Shown here in pieces: positions 53,108 to 63,244 of a stretch of 64,000 nucleotides of DNA. The stretch's first letter is position 1; each line of letters begins with the position of its first letter. Source of the stretch: Babylonia areolata (Eukaryota > Mollusca > Gastropoda > Neogastropoda > Buccinidae); NCBI RefSeq assembly GCF_041734735.1, contig NC_134878.1, positions 39,971,329-40,035,328 on the forward strand. Direction: 5' to 3'. The notes under the pieces are model-generated. The model did no database searches. It saw only the letters and a list, made by a program, of their open reading frames with translations, and was not told the origin of the DNA. The position numbers and the translations under genes were made by a program.

Positions 53108-53860
53108 TGACCTTGTAATTCCAACCAGGTTTTGGTGAGAAATACGATATCAAATTCTTTTTCAAAAATATAATCAGAAATATAGTCAGTCTTTTGATCA
53201 GGGCAGACAGATTGAACATTGAACAGGCAGGCATGAAAGAGATCAGAGGCATGATGAGAGAAATTTAATGGTGAAACAGGTGAGTCAGACAGACAGGCAA
53301 CGGAAGGAGACGATGGTGACTGAGCAGTGGAGGATAGTGGGAAGGCAGAGAAAGGTCCGGGAGTTGAGACAGGTATGGAAGGGGTAGAAAACAGACCAGA
53401 TCGAGCCAATCACGGGAGATAACCACATTTTGGAAAAGTGTAAGAGAGGGCAGTGTCACGGAAAGTAAAGGAGTCATCTTGAACATGAATGTTGAGGCTG
53501 TCAGTGACAGTCACAGCAACAGCAGTGCTGACATCGAGACAGGACGATCAGTGCAAGGGACAGAGGTCCACAAACGGCGAAGTCTGCCCGCTCTGGTTCC
53601 TCTTTTTGTCTTTGTTCTGCCGGTGCCCAGGCCGATGATGGGCTGCGTTGTGTCATCGTCTCGTCGGAATTGTTTATGCCATGATATATTTGACAGCAAC
53701 GCTTTGATGAAATTGACGTTTACCATGGTGACAGTAGCAGTGCGAGAGCAGAGGTCGGATGGTAAGAGAGGACTGGGCACGTTAAAAACGGAGAGTATCG
53801 TTGACAGGACGAAGATGGTCGCTGATGCGATAATGAGAGCAGGTGAGTAGCATTCATTTA

Positions 53861-54229
53861 TGTCAGTTTGAAAATTGAAACACTGATATGATGAATATCA
53901 TTTATCAAATTGTTCTAAAAAGCAAATAAAAGTGATAAAACTGTTCCGACCTAATATGTCCTGGAAAAACGCACACACACATATAAAAAATGTCCAGATT
54001 AAAACAAGGAAACCACAGATTCGACACAAAAAGGCAGAGGCCGCCAACACAGTGCAGCCAGTGGGCGCAAGGGCAGGTTACTCTCTTGTACTTGTACTTG
54101 GCTCTACATGTTATTAGTTTATAAAATACTCAATTTTCATATCAACTTTAAAACTACAAAACTAGAATGAGCATGAATGAGAAATTGAATCGACGTGTCA
54201 TACATTCCTGGAGGGTGTAACAAAACTTG
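53861..54229. other. No gene seen
   Basis: Includes a short CA run at 53972. No match elsewhere in the window. Confidence 0.4.
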
Positions 54230-54600
54230 TACATCTATCTAGATCCAGAGAAACGGCTAAATGTTGCAGTGTGATTGCAGCGATAGCCTTTACCACGACT
54301 AAAGAATTTTTAATTGCCCTTAAAGATTTTTTGAATGCCCAAGACACACCAGAATAATATGATTTAAACAGCGTACTCATTGCGAATACCGCAATCAATT
54401 TATCGCCCTTAAAAAAAGCATGATTAAATATTAAATTTTTGAACGTCAGTTAAGCAGCCACATAGTGTATTGGGTTAAACAGTTTTTTCCCCACCCGAAC
54501 AAGCGGGGTTCGAATCTGCCGTCAGGACTTTTTTTTTCTTTTTTTAACCCGAAGCTTTATAATAACAAATACACAACACATTTTAATGATTTTATTTATT
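54230..54600 (+). repeat. Repeat family D, copy 2 (full layout, tRNA-like core)
   Basis: Left part: CTTAAAGATTTTTTGAATGC, CACACCAGAATAATATGATT, CAATTTATCGCCCTTAAAAA and AATATTAAATTTTTGAACGT. The tRNA-like core has A-box-like TAGTGTATTGGGTTAAAC (54463) and B-box GGGGTTCGAATCTG (54504), followed by a T run. Right part: TTTAACCCGAAGCTTTATAA and ACACAACACATTTTAATG. The left part is near-identical to 63245-63415 (minus) and the core/right part to 58955-59115 (minus). Confidence 0.7.
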
Positions 54601-54650
54601 TTTTAAGTGTATCACAAGTGAGTCTTGAAGGCCTTGCCTCTCTTGTCTCT
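54601..54650 (+). repeat. Repeat family E, 3' end piece
   Basis: GTGTATCACAAGTGAGTCTT, GAAGGCCTTGCCTCTCTTG; same terminus as at 43014. Confidence 0.75.
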
Positions 54651-54879
54651 TTATCTTCTCATAACTATTGTAAATAAAACAATAGAAAAACCCTTTTGTG
54701 ACTGGCTATCTATATGTCTATGGGCCTGCGCATGGATATTTTCTATCCTTTAATATAGTAAATCATTATCAGTTCTTTTGTACCGTCCCCTTATCATAAT
54801 AAACCACTTGGCTACATTTGAAATCCTTCATATACCTCATATGCAAAAGCAGCCGCATTTTCCCATGTACACTTACCTG

Positions 54880-55795
54880 TTCTGTAACCACCTAGATTTG
54901 ATGGGAGTATGTGCCTCTGTTCAAGATCACTTGCAAGTTTCCTGGCTATTACGCATTCCATGAGCTTTCCAGCAGTGTTTTGCATGATTAGGATTCGGTA
55001 GCTGCTTACCTGACAATGGTCCTTTCCTGGTTTGGTATGGGTTTTAAGAAGCTGTGTGTCCAGTCCTCTGACACATGTTCATTGTGGAAACTGTTTTGAT
55101 AGAGATTGAAAAGTTTGTTTCTTTCTTTCGGATCCTTTTTCTTCATTTGTCTTTAGCTTGGTTCCATCAGTATCTAACATATCTGGGGTTGTTGCTGAGC
55201 ACGTTTTCCCTTCCATGCCACGATAAAATTGCCAAAACTAGTGTCGTAACTGAGTGCCTCGCAAAACTGTTTCCACTTGTCATTTTTGGTCTCTTGAGCA
55301 ATGACTTCAAACTGTTTTGTTTTTCATTTTTGTTTGAATTTCTTTGTCAGGAAAAGGCTTTGTTCTTTCTTTTTGCCAAAGTTTGGCAGCCGCATGTTTT
55401 TTTGTTTGTTTTGTTGTTGTTGTTTTTTTTTTTTTTATCGAGGCGCTATGTGTGTCAGTATTCCACCATGGGGGCTGAATGTTGTTTTTTTTCCAGTTCA
55501 GCGCCGTTTTTTTTTGTTTCTTCTGCGTCTTAAGTTTCGGATGATTGTTGTCTCTTTGTTTTCAAACTGATATGGATTACGCGGTTTCAAACAGGGTTTA
55601 TCTGATGGTTTCTCATGTAGACTGAAAGCAACCGGAAGGTGATCACTGCCTTGGTGTGGAAGCGTCTCCGCATTCATTCCTGCTCTGAATTTTGAAGATG
55701 TTAGAACGATGTCGATCACACTGTCACTGTCCCCTTGTCTTGTTTGAAGGCGAATTGGGGTTGTGGTTGTTAATGGGCTAAGAGGAATTAATGTC
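54880..55795 (-). mobile_element. I-like LINE internal fragment (end of EN to start of RT)
   Basis: On the minus strand 55498-55795 reads RQGDSDSVIDIVLTSSKFRA and then LPHQGSDHLPVAFSLH, the endonuclease C-terminus. Near 54880-55070 KTHTKPGKDHCQVSSYRILI, then TAGKLMECVIARKLASDLEQ and GGYRTGK form the start of an RT. Between them is a T-rich linker. Both ends are truncated. Related to, and possibly the same family as, 44255-46060. Confidence 0.65.
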
Positions 55796-55945
55796 AACGT
55801 GTTGCGATGTGTCCCAAGCGATGGCAAAGTCATTTTTCTTTACAGTGAACTTAATGTGTTTTGAATAATCGAGATACATTGAAATAACATGATTTTATCA
55901 GTGGTATCGCTTCGAATAGAGTGATCAATTTGTTGCGCGCTGAAC
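55796..55945 (+). repeat. Repeat family D, copy 3 (left part only)
   Basis: GTGTTGCGATGTGTCCCAAG, GCGATGGCAAAGTC, TGAATAATCGAGATACATTG and AACATGATTTTATCAGTGG match 31315-31450; most similar to copy 1. Confidence 0.5.
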
Positions 55946-56114
55946 AAGAAAGTTCAAATAATATTTTTGGACAATTTAGGCGGCTTGCGCTTTGGCCCCA
56001 GGGAAAGACATTATGCTTCCTACTTTAACAATTGGGAATCAAATCTCCTCCCGTACCTTTCTTTCAGGTTCATAACTTTTTTTTTATTTTTTTTTATTTT
56101 TTATTTTTTATACT

Positions 56115-56238
56115 ACAGAACACATGGTAATTCTCCGGCCCCTATCGTTACAGTAATTTTCTAGAACTGTTTTTGTTTCACACTTTTTTGTCCTTCACTG
56201 TTAACAAACGCGGATCAAATATCCTACCGCATCCCTTC

Positions 56239-56302
<64 letters not shown>

Positions 56303-56414
56303 GTTGTTGTTCAGGTTAATAATCTTTTTAACACAGAGCACATGGTAATCCTTCCATGTCAATGCTCTAATTTTCCAGAACTGTTTTTGTTACACACTTT
56401 TTTGTCCTTTACTG
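56115..56414 (+). repeat. Direct duplication flanking a TG microsatellite
   Basis: An 85-base unit (CACATGGTAATTCTCC, CTAGAACTGTTTTTGTTTCA, CACTTTTTTGTCCTTCACTG) at 56115-56200 recurs at 56332-56414 with about ten differences. Between them is (TG)n at 56241-56299. Confidence 0.75.
56241..56299 (+). repeat. TG microsatellite
   Basis: About 29 uninterrupted TG repeats. Confidence 0.95.
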
Positions 56415-56880
56415 CTTTCAATAATCACTCTTTTATTTCTTCCACCAGTCTTTTCCTTTATTCATTATATTTTTTGGTATCTCCTTCTCCCTTAAATTGA
56501 TCAGTCAAACATGTGTTTACGTATTTATCATGAAATACAGCTTAATTATGTTCATCCACCTCTCTCCCCCTCTCTCTATCTCTCTCCGTCTGTCTTATAT
56601 ATATGACTCTGCGTTTATATGCGTCAGAACCCTATAGCTCTGTAAATGCCAAATCAATAAATCTGTCAGTGTCAGTGTATATTTTTTTTATGTGTGTGGA
56701 GAGGGAGAGGGGGGTCTCTGTGTGTGTTTGTGGGGGAGCGCGGTGAAAATATGAATTTCAGTATGTTATATTGAGTAACAACTGTTTTATTTTTTAAATT
56801 TTTGTTATTTATTTATTTATTTTAAGAATTAAACACCAAGCCATCCGAAAAAAAAGGAAGAAAGAAAGTAAATCTGAAAA
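56415..56880. other. No gene seen
   Basis: TC- and T-rich sequence; no coding signal. Confidence 0.4.
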
Positions 56881-56900
56881 GTGGAGGGGGGCGGGGGGCC

Positions 56901-56902
<2 letters not shown>

Positions 56903-56968
<66 letters not shown>
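56903..56968 (+). repeat. G homopolymer, 66 nt
   Basis: An uninterrupted G run preceded by a G-rich lead (GGAGGGGGGCGGGGGGCCCC). Overlapping poly-Pro frames on the minus strand are artefacts. Confidence 0.95.
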
Positions 56969-56969
<1 letters not shown>

Positions 56970-57368
56970 GATATACACATGTATACATGCAAGAATAGCA
57001 TGATAAGAAACACAGAGCTGCATTTAACACACGCACATCTGTACGCACATGGTCGTACACGAACCCAACCAACCCCATTTCAAAAACACATGTTCCCCCA
57101 TATAACACAAGTAACACTGCCACCGCAAGCATGTACAAAACATTATACAAGTGATAAAAAGAAAGCAGTTCACCAACAGATAGATACCAGTATTACTGTC
57201 CACAGACTAGGCTACTGTTACTCCTTTGTATGTGTCTGTATTTAGCGCCGGGTAAAAAAAATCAAATAAGTTTTAGTTCTCCTGGATACAAGTAGATAAA
57301 AAAAAGATCTACATATCATCCTAAATTCTACTTGCCCTCGTAAAATGAAGAAACAGTTGATCATCAGT
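56969..57368. other. No gene seen
   Basis: The sequence after the G run has no strong ORF or repeat match. Confidence 0.4.
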
Positions 57369-57795
57369 AGCGGAGTGCTAGCCCAGTGGTAACGCGTCCG
57401 CATTGGAAGACCGAGAATCTGAGCGCACACGGCTGGCTCGAATCCCACAGTCGCTAGTATTCCTCGATCACCCTCCACTAGACCTTGAGTGGTGGTTTGG
57501 GACGCAAGTCATTCGGATGAGACAATAAACCGAGATCCCGTGTACAGCCTGCACTTAGTGCACGTAAAAAAAATCCACGGCAACAAAAGGCCCGGGTTGT
57601 CAATGACAGTTTTCTGCAGAAAAATCAACTTCGATAGAAAAACAAAAAAGAATTGCAGGCAGAAAAAAGGGGGTGCCGCTCTCTCGTGGGGAGAGCAGCC
57701 CGAATTTCACATAGAGAAATCTGTTGTGACGTGTTTCACAATATACAATACAATACAATACAATACAATACAATACAATACAATACAATACAATA
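57369..57795 (+). repeat. tRNA-derived SINE with pentanucleotide tail
   Basis: Head: A box TAGCCCAGTGGTAACGCG (57379) and B box GGCTCGAATCC (57435) in tRNA spacing. Body: AGTCATTCGGATGAGACAAT, GTGCACGTAAAAAAAATCCA, GGCAACAAAAGGCCC, then GAGCAGCCCGAATTTCACA and AGAAATCTGTTGTGA. It ends with about eleven (ATACA)-type repeats (57742-57795). The three-part structure, good pol III boxes and a clean tail make it a recent SINE. I recall this central region as common in molluscan sequences, but cannot verify the family name. Confidence 0.85.
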
Positions 57796-58954
57796 AGAAG
57801 TAACTACCGTTAGTGCAATTATATGTCAGCAGACAAATCATTTCACAGAAATTTGCAAGTGATAATTTGTCCAACAAAGCAGGATCCATCTCCAGAAGAG
57901 GAAGGCTAATGAACACCAGACCATCAGGGTTATGTTCTCTCCGCCCATAGCTAGGAGTTATCTCGGGCCGTCTGGCAGTTTTCCCAGACACAGTTCATAG
58001 GGAAATGTCAGGCTGTGGATCAGTCCTTGTTGTATATGCTGCCAAGGAACTGTTCAGGGAGGAGAAGACAAAAAAACAACAAACAAAAAAACCCAAACAA
58101 GCAAACAAACAAAACAAACAAAAACAACAACAACAACAAAAAAAACCCGATAGACTGAAACATTATAAAATGGACAAGAAAATCATTTGCAAAGACCGCT
58201 TTGAGACAAAGCGACAGACCTAAAGGAATCTGGTGAACAGTTCCCCGGATGAATCTGCACAGTTCTTCTGCATGGTGCTCCACCGACACTTCAGAGTTGA
58301 GGGAGGAGAAGATGTAAGGCAAGGTGTTAGAACGTGGTCGGCGACATATTGCTGACAGCTCTTAACTAGGCTCACGTGACAAAGTATTTCAGACAAAACT
58401 TCTTCGCCTGAGAGGCAGAAAAAAGGAGTGGATCTGTCGTTTCTGCGCTGACACTTTGTATTCATATAACAGGTTTTGTCTCAGTGAGACTGATTTGTTT
58501 GAGCCTTGTTATAGCTGTGTTTGGTTTATCCTTTTGAAAGATGACAAATAGGACTATTCTATATTATCGCCCTTTTCTCCATGCCGTCATTCCACATCAT
58601 GGCTTTTTGGGCCTGGAGAATCGATGGCTTTGAGGTAAATGATCAATCACAATTTCCGGAAGCTTGGGCACTCTTTTGTCCTTCATTTCCCCTGACGGCA
58701 TTGTTGGCCTTCCTGGAGTGCATTTTCTGTCTGATCTACGATAATGGAATCGTCTACGAGTTCAATGGATTTGTGTCAAATGGTAGAGTTATATATGGCA
58801 GCAGAGCAAGCCAAATGCATAAACGTTTTTGCACAATTCCATTACCATTTGACTGCTAATAAGCTTTTCGCTACTGAAAATTAGGCGCAGAATGTTTCTT
58901 GCTTTCCACATGACCATGTTGAGAAAATGTTTATAATACCGAGAAACAAGAGAG
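57796..58954. other. No recognised gene
   Basis: ORFs of 92 (58581-58859 +), 100 and 81 codons are present; none shows a known motif or splice-site support, and one overlaps an A/C-rich run at 58068-58145. I regard them as chance. Confidence 0.4.
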
Positions 58955-59115
58955 GCACAAAAAAAAAATCTAATCGTTGAAATGTGTTCTGTATTTGTTA
59001 TCATGGAGCTTCGGGTTAAAAAAAAATCAAAAACAAAAACAAAAAACCCTGATGGCAGATTAGAACCCCGCGTGTTCAGGTGAGAAGAAACTGTCTTATC
59101 CAATACACTATTGCA
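58955..59115 (-). repeat. Repeat family D, tRNA-like core and right part
   Basis: On the minus strand: AATAGTGTATTGGATAAGAC (A box region), GCGGGGTTCTAATCTGCC (B box), a T run, TTAACCCGAAGCTCCATGAT and ACAGAACACATTTCAACG. It matches 54455-54600. The left part is absent. Confidence 0.7.
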
Positions 59116-59894
59116 GGTCAGGTCAGGTCATTAGATCTGCTACTGGTAACCTGTAATCCACTACAACCTGTTCAGGGTCGGGTTGCCGGCGACTAAACCG
59201 GCACTCCCACCGCTCCCTTCCGGGACTGGTGAGGCGGGTGGCTAGACACCCTTATGGAGATCCATAAAAGGGCGTTGGCTCAGGAGAGCCACCGACGGCC
59301 ATCTAGCTCCACCGTGCTGTGTGCATGCCACACGCAGTTGGCCCCCGGGGGGTGTCTACCCATGCATGCGAAGTCTGGATCCGGCAGAATCTGCGGAAGA
59401 AACCTATCGGTTCAACGGAGAGGAAGGCGGTTACAGCAACGCACTGTGGAGTGCAGAGAGCAAGATGAGACACCGAAAGGATATCTTGGTCATCCACTGC
59501 ATCCATGCTCATCCTCCAGTCGTCTCGACTTAGTCTTGCCACTGGAAATTGGTGGACCCGGACGAGAGAGTGAGGTCGACGTTGCGCAACTCCTCTTCAC
59601 TTTAAACAAACTCATCGCGCAAGTCATCAGTCATCCAAATGACCTTTCATCCTTCATCATTTCATCACCCCGAAGTCCTGTGGCGACAGGCGAGCGACGA
59701 AACGACAGGTGTGGGTACACTGGCAGTCGCAGCCGCAGACCTGCACGCAGGCGGCTCAGGCCATAGGGTCGTTCTTCGTCGACAGGAGCAGCGATGGAGC
59801 TTGGCAGCCGTCTGAGCGTCTGAGCAGCCCTCTTTAGGAATGCACTGCTCACCTCCCTGGCATGAGGAAGGGGCTAGAAAAGGTGCCCTAAAAA

Positions 59895-60695
59895 TTGCCT
59901 GCTCCATATCACCCTGGCCAGCATACCGCGGCTGGCGGGGACCCTACATCAGCGGTCGAAACAAGAAAGAAAAGAAAAAAAACAAGGATCGTTCCTCTCA
60001 CCATTGGTGCTTGGAACATAAGGACTCTCCTGGACAGAGATAACGCGGACAGACCCCAAAGGAGAACGGCACTAGTTGCATCCGAACTCGCCAGATACAA
60101 CATTGACATCGCAGCCTTGAGTGAGACTCGGCTTGCAGGCGAAGGCGAGCTCTGTGAACAGGGATCTGGTGACACCTTCTTCTGGAGTGGACGAGGAAGC
60201 GAAGAGCGACGTGAGGCTGGCGTTGGTTTTGCAGTAAAAACAGCACTTGTCAGCAAGCTAGCTGGAATCCCAAAGGGAGTCAACGATAGGCTTATGACCA
60301 TGAAACTCCCACTGGCATCTGGCCAGAAGCACCTCACCATTGTCAGTGCCTACGCCCCAACCATGACCAACCCGGATGAAGTGAAGGCGAAGTTCTACGA
60401 GGACCTTCACTCTGTCATTGCTGCTATCCCTAAAGCAGATAAGCTCATCATTCTTGGGGACTTCAATGCTAGAGTTGGCTCTGACTACATCTCCTGGGAT
60501 GGAGTGATTGGAAAGCACGGTGTGGGCCACTGCAACCCAAATGGATTGCTTTTGCTTCAGACCTGTGCAGAGCACGAACTGCTGATAACCAACACAGTTT
60601 TCTGCCTCCCTACCCGTAACAGGACGTCATGGATGCACCCTCGCTCAAAGCATTGGCATCTCATCGATTATGTCATCGTCAGGGAAAAGGGATAG
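59895..60695 (+). CDS. RTE-like endonuclease domain, intact
   Basis: The open frame holds the complete APE-type endonuclease: LTIGAWNIRTLLDRDN (Asn), IDIAALSETRLAGEGEL (Glu), LTIVSAYAPTMTNPDEV (Tyr), KLIILGDFNARVGSDY (Asp, Asn), RTSWMHPRSKHWHLIDYVIV (Asp). The final His motif, WTDHRLVVSKL, is in the next frame at about 60743. The enzyme would nick the target DNA. The start is set by the basic lead (RNKKEKKK/KRKKTRIVP); the true initiator may be further upstream. Confidence 0.85.
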   Translation: MPAPYHPGQHTAAGGDPTSAVETRKKRKKTRIVPLTIGAWNIRTLLDRDNADRPQRRTALVASELARYNIDIAALSETRLAGEGELCEQGSGDTFFWSGRGSEERREAGVGFAVKTALVSKLAGIPKGVNDRLMTMKLPLASGQKHLTIVSAYAPTMTNPDEVKAKFYEDLHSVIAAIPKADKLIILGDFNARVGSDYISWDGVIGKHGVGHCNPNGLLLLQTCAEHELLITNTVFCLPTRNRTSWMHPRSKHWHLIDYVIVREKG

Positions 60696-61728
60696 GCAAG
60701 ATGTTCGTGTAACAAAGACCATGTGCGGCGCCGAGTGTTGGACAGACCATCGCCTTGTAGTCTCAAAGCTGAATATTCGAATCCAGCCCAAGAGACGCCC
60801 CCAAGGCCAGAAGGCTCCAAAACGGCTTAACATCGCTAAGCTGAAAAACATCACCATCAAACAGTCCTTTGTGGAGCTGCTGGAAGATCGTCTGGAATCC
60901 GCCTCTCTGGACAACCAGAATGTGGAGTCTGACTGGAGGACCCTGCATGAGCTGATCTATAGTACAGCTTCAGAGATCCTGGGACCCATGACCAGAAAGC
61001 ACAAAGACTGGTTTGATGAAAACTGTGATGAAATCAAGCAGCTTCTGGATGAGAAACGCCGTCTGCATCAAGCCTACCTGAGCAACCCAAAGTCCACATC
61101 AAAAAAGGATGCATACGATGCCATCCGCAGGACTGTTCAGCAAAAGTTACGCCAGATGCAGGATAAGTGGCTGAGTGACAAAGCTGATGAGATCCAGGGA
61201 TATGCTGACAGGCACGATATGAAGAGGTTCTATGATGCCTTAAAAGAAGTCTACGGCCCCACATCCTCAGGATCACCCCCCCTCCTCAGTGCAGATGGAA
61301 ATACCTTGATCACCGAGAAGGAGAAAATTATCGAACGCTGGGCTGAGCACTTCAACAGTGTCTTAAATCGCCCTCCCTTCATAAATGATGAAGCCATAGA
61401 CCGTCTCCCACAAGTCCCCATCAACGAAGCACTGGACGATCCGCCAACACCTCTTGAGACCCAGAAAGCAATCCGTCTGCTATCCAGTGGCAAAGCACCT
61501 GGCTCAGACTCCATACCAGCAGAGGTCTACAAGGATGGAGGCACTGTGCTGAGAAGCTCCATCAGCTGTACTCACTCATGTGGAAAGAAGAGACGATCCC
61601 CCAGGATTTCAAAGATGCATCTATCATTCACTTGTACAAGCGAAAGGGGAACCGGCAAGCCTGTGATAACCATCGGGGCATTTCCTTGCTCTCAATCGCA
61701 GGCAAGATACTTGCCAGGATCCTACTAA
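60670..61728 (+). pseudogene. RTE-like linker and RT N-terminus
   Basis: A 352-codon frame begins with the endonuclease His motif (TDHRLVVSKLNIRI), then a helical linker (DWFDENCDEIKQLLDEKRRL) and the RT entry (ALDDPPTPLETQKAIRLLSS, GKAPGSDSIPAEVYKDGGT). It leaves the RT frame near 61570; the RT proper continues at 61578 in another frame. Confidence 0.82.
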
Positions 61729-62474
61729 ACCGCCTCACAGCACACCTTGACCAAGGTCATTTGCCTGAGAGCCAATGTGGATTCCGGAAAGAGCGCGGAA
61801 CCACCGACATGGTGTTTGCTGCAAGGCAGCTGCAAGAGAAATGTCAGGAGCAAAATGCTGATCTGTTCTCCACCTATGTCGACCTCACTAAGGCCTTCGA
61901 CACCGTGAGTAGAGAGGGACTGTGGAAGATCATGGCCAAGTACGGATGCCCTCGGAAATTTATTTCCTTGGTCAGCCAATTCCATGAAGGCATGCAGGCT
62001 CGAGTCCAGGACAATGGCGAAACATCTGCTCCTTTTGCTGTCACAAATGGTGTCAAGCAAGGCTGCGTCCTGGCTCCAACGCTGTTCAGCCTCATGTTCT
62101 CTGCAATGCTTACTGATGCCTTCAGAGATGGCGATGTTGGAATCGGCCTAAAGTACCGAACAGATGGCAAGTTGTTTAACCTCAGAAGGCTTCAAGCAAA
62201 AACGAAGGTCATGACAGACATCATCAGAGACTTTTTGTTTGCTGATGATTGTGCCCTCAACGCTGGATCTGAAGCTGACATGCAACTCAGCGTCGACAAG
62301 TTTGCCACTGCCAGCAGGAACTTCGGCCTTACCATCAGCACGAGAAAACTGAAGTTCTCCATCAGCCAGCCCCAGGGAAACCCTACGTTGAGCCCAACAT
62401 CACAGTCAACTGTCAGAGACTCAGTGCGGTGGAGCGGTTCACATACCTTGGCAGCACACTGTCACGAAATGTGA
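61578..62474 (+). pseudogene. RTE-like RT core
   Basis: A 298-codon frame: MWKEETIPQDFKDASIIHLY, GISLLSIAGKILARILLNRL, SQCGFRKERGTTDMVFAARQ, TYVDLTKAFDTVSREGLWKI (motif A), GVKQGCVLAPTLFSLMFSAM (motif B), DFLFADDCALNAGSEADMQL (motif C), ASRNFGLTISTRKL. All catalytic Asp are present. It leaves frame near 62380. Confidence 0.85.
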
Positions 62475-63139
62475 CAATCGACGATGAAGTGAACGTCAGG
62501 ATTGCAAGAGCAAGCGCAACTTTTGGTAGACTGAATGCAAATGTCTGGAACAGAAGAGGCATTAGTCTTGAGACCAACCTAAAGGTCTACAGAGCAGTAG
62601 TTCTCCCCACACTACTGTACGCCTGCGAAACTTGGACAGTGTACCAACGACATGCCAAGAAGCTGAACCACTTCCACACAACATGCCCCAGGAAGCTACC
62701 CCAGACACAGAGGTGCTCGCAAAAGCCACCCTTCCCAGCATCTTCACCATCCTGGGCTGGACACGTGGCGCGCATGCCAGACCATCGGCTGCCCAAAAGG
62801 CTCTTCTATGGCGAGCTGCAACAAGGGAAGAGATCACAGGGAGGTCAGAAGAAGCGCTTCAGAGATACTCTGAAAGTCTCTCTGAAAGCGTTTGATATCA
62901 ACCCTGACTCCTGGGAGGAATCTGCAGTGGACCGTGACAAATGGCACGCTGCTGTGCACAAAGGCGCCAAGTTGTGCGAGGCCAACAGGACTGCTGCAGC
63001 TGTTCAGAAGAGGCAGGCCAGAAAGTCACGGGCAAACAAACTCCCTGACAATGGTATGCCTGTCTTTGTCTGCCCCAACTGTCAGCGAACATTTCGTGGG
63101 CAGATTGGACTATTCAGCCATCTGCGCATTCACAGATAG
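62429..63139 (+). CDS. RTE-like RT thumb with C-terminal C2H2 finger
   Basis: A 236-codon frame: ERFTYLGSTLSRNVTIDDEV, VVLPTLLYACETWTVYQRHA, then (across a likely local frame wobble, TTCPRKLPQ) WAGHVARMPDHRLPKRLFYG and KRFRDTLKVSLKAFDINPDS. The last 25 residues contain CPNC then HLRIH in classic spacing (CX2CX12HX3H), a C2H2 zinc finger that likely aids nucleic-acid binding. It stops at 63139. Confidence 0.83.
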   Translation: MERFTYLGSTLSRNVTIDDEVNVRIARASATFGRLNANVWNRRGISLETNLKVYRAVVLPTLLYACETWTVYQRHAKKLNHFHTTCPRKLPQTQRCSQKPPFPASSPSWAGHVARMPDHRLPKRLFYGELQQGKRSQGGQKKRFRDTLKVSLKAFDINPDSWEESAVDRDKWHAAVHKGAKLCEANRTAAAVQKRQARKSRANKLPDNGMPVFVCPNCQRTFRGQIGLFSHLRIHR

Positions 63140-63244
63140 ATTCATGAGCATCCTCCCCCCCACCCCACCACCACCCTCCCCCCATCCCCCAGCTGGATGA
63201 CAACGATGGTCATCATCGATCTCGATGAACACACCACCCACCAC

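Larger units (their letters stand above)
49440..53860 (-). mobile_element. L2-like LINE, split by an RTE-like fragment
   Basis: Minus-strand order: ORF2 start region (53265-53860; RRDDDTTQPIIGLGTGRTK, CLFNVQSVCPDQKTDYISDY and FDIVFLTKTWL), the nested fragment, then the rest of the endonuclease (51387-52200; KLIILGDFSFHFDNQTSTDV, TLDWLITRDSD, LSSDHSAVMFLLD), RT (50275-51196; FNGTPLHSFNPLTETEV, SCQFDPIPASVF, AAFDTIDHSILLSRLYF, HGVPQGSVLGPVLFTVY, HSYADDTQLQK) and C-terminus (49563-49865; HWLPVSHRIKYKISTL, WNELPLLLRQVSTLSSFKSG). It ends in an ATT-repeat tail near 49440. About six breaks. Confidence 0.83.
59116..63240 (+). mobile_element. RTE-like LINE, close to full length
   Basis: A GC-richer element than its surroundings. 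The 5' UTR begins AGGTCAGGTCAGGTCATTAG and holds a cassette (GGGTCGGGTTGCCGGCGACT, CCATAAAAGGGCGTTGGCTC). One large ORF2-type protein follows, now in four frames: 59895-60695 endonuclease, 60670-61728 linker and start of RT, 61578-62474 RT, 62429-63139 thumb and C-terminal zinc finger. The C-rich 3' UTR ends CACCACCCACCACCATCG. No ORF1 is recognisable; the 170-codon frame at 59254 is probably leader. Only about three frameshifts, the least decayed RTE-like copy here. Clade from memory. Confidence 0.85.

Noticed and set aside
56809-57150. Poly-proline frames on the minus strand
   Set aside because: Produced by the 66-base G run.
57369-57445. tRNA gene call on the SINE head
   Set aside because: A and B boxes are good, but acceptor and anticodon arms do not pair, and a SINE body and tail follow.
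58581-58859. 92-codon frame as a possible small host gene
   Set aside because: No recognisable domain and no splice-site support; hydrophobic stretches are within chance expectation.
59254-59766. 170-codon frame upstream of the RTE-like endonuclease, possible ORF1
   Set aside because: No ORF1 motif, coiled coil or zinc knuckle; biased composition consistent with a GC-rich leader.
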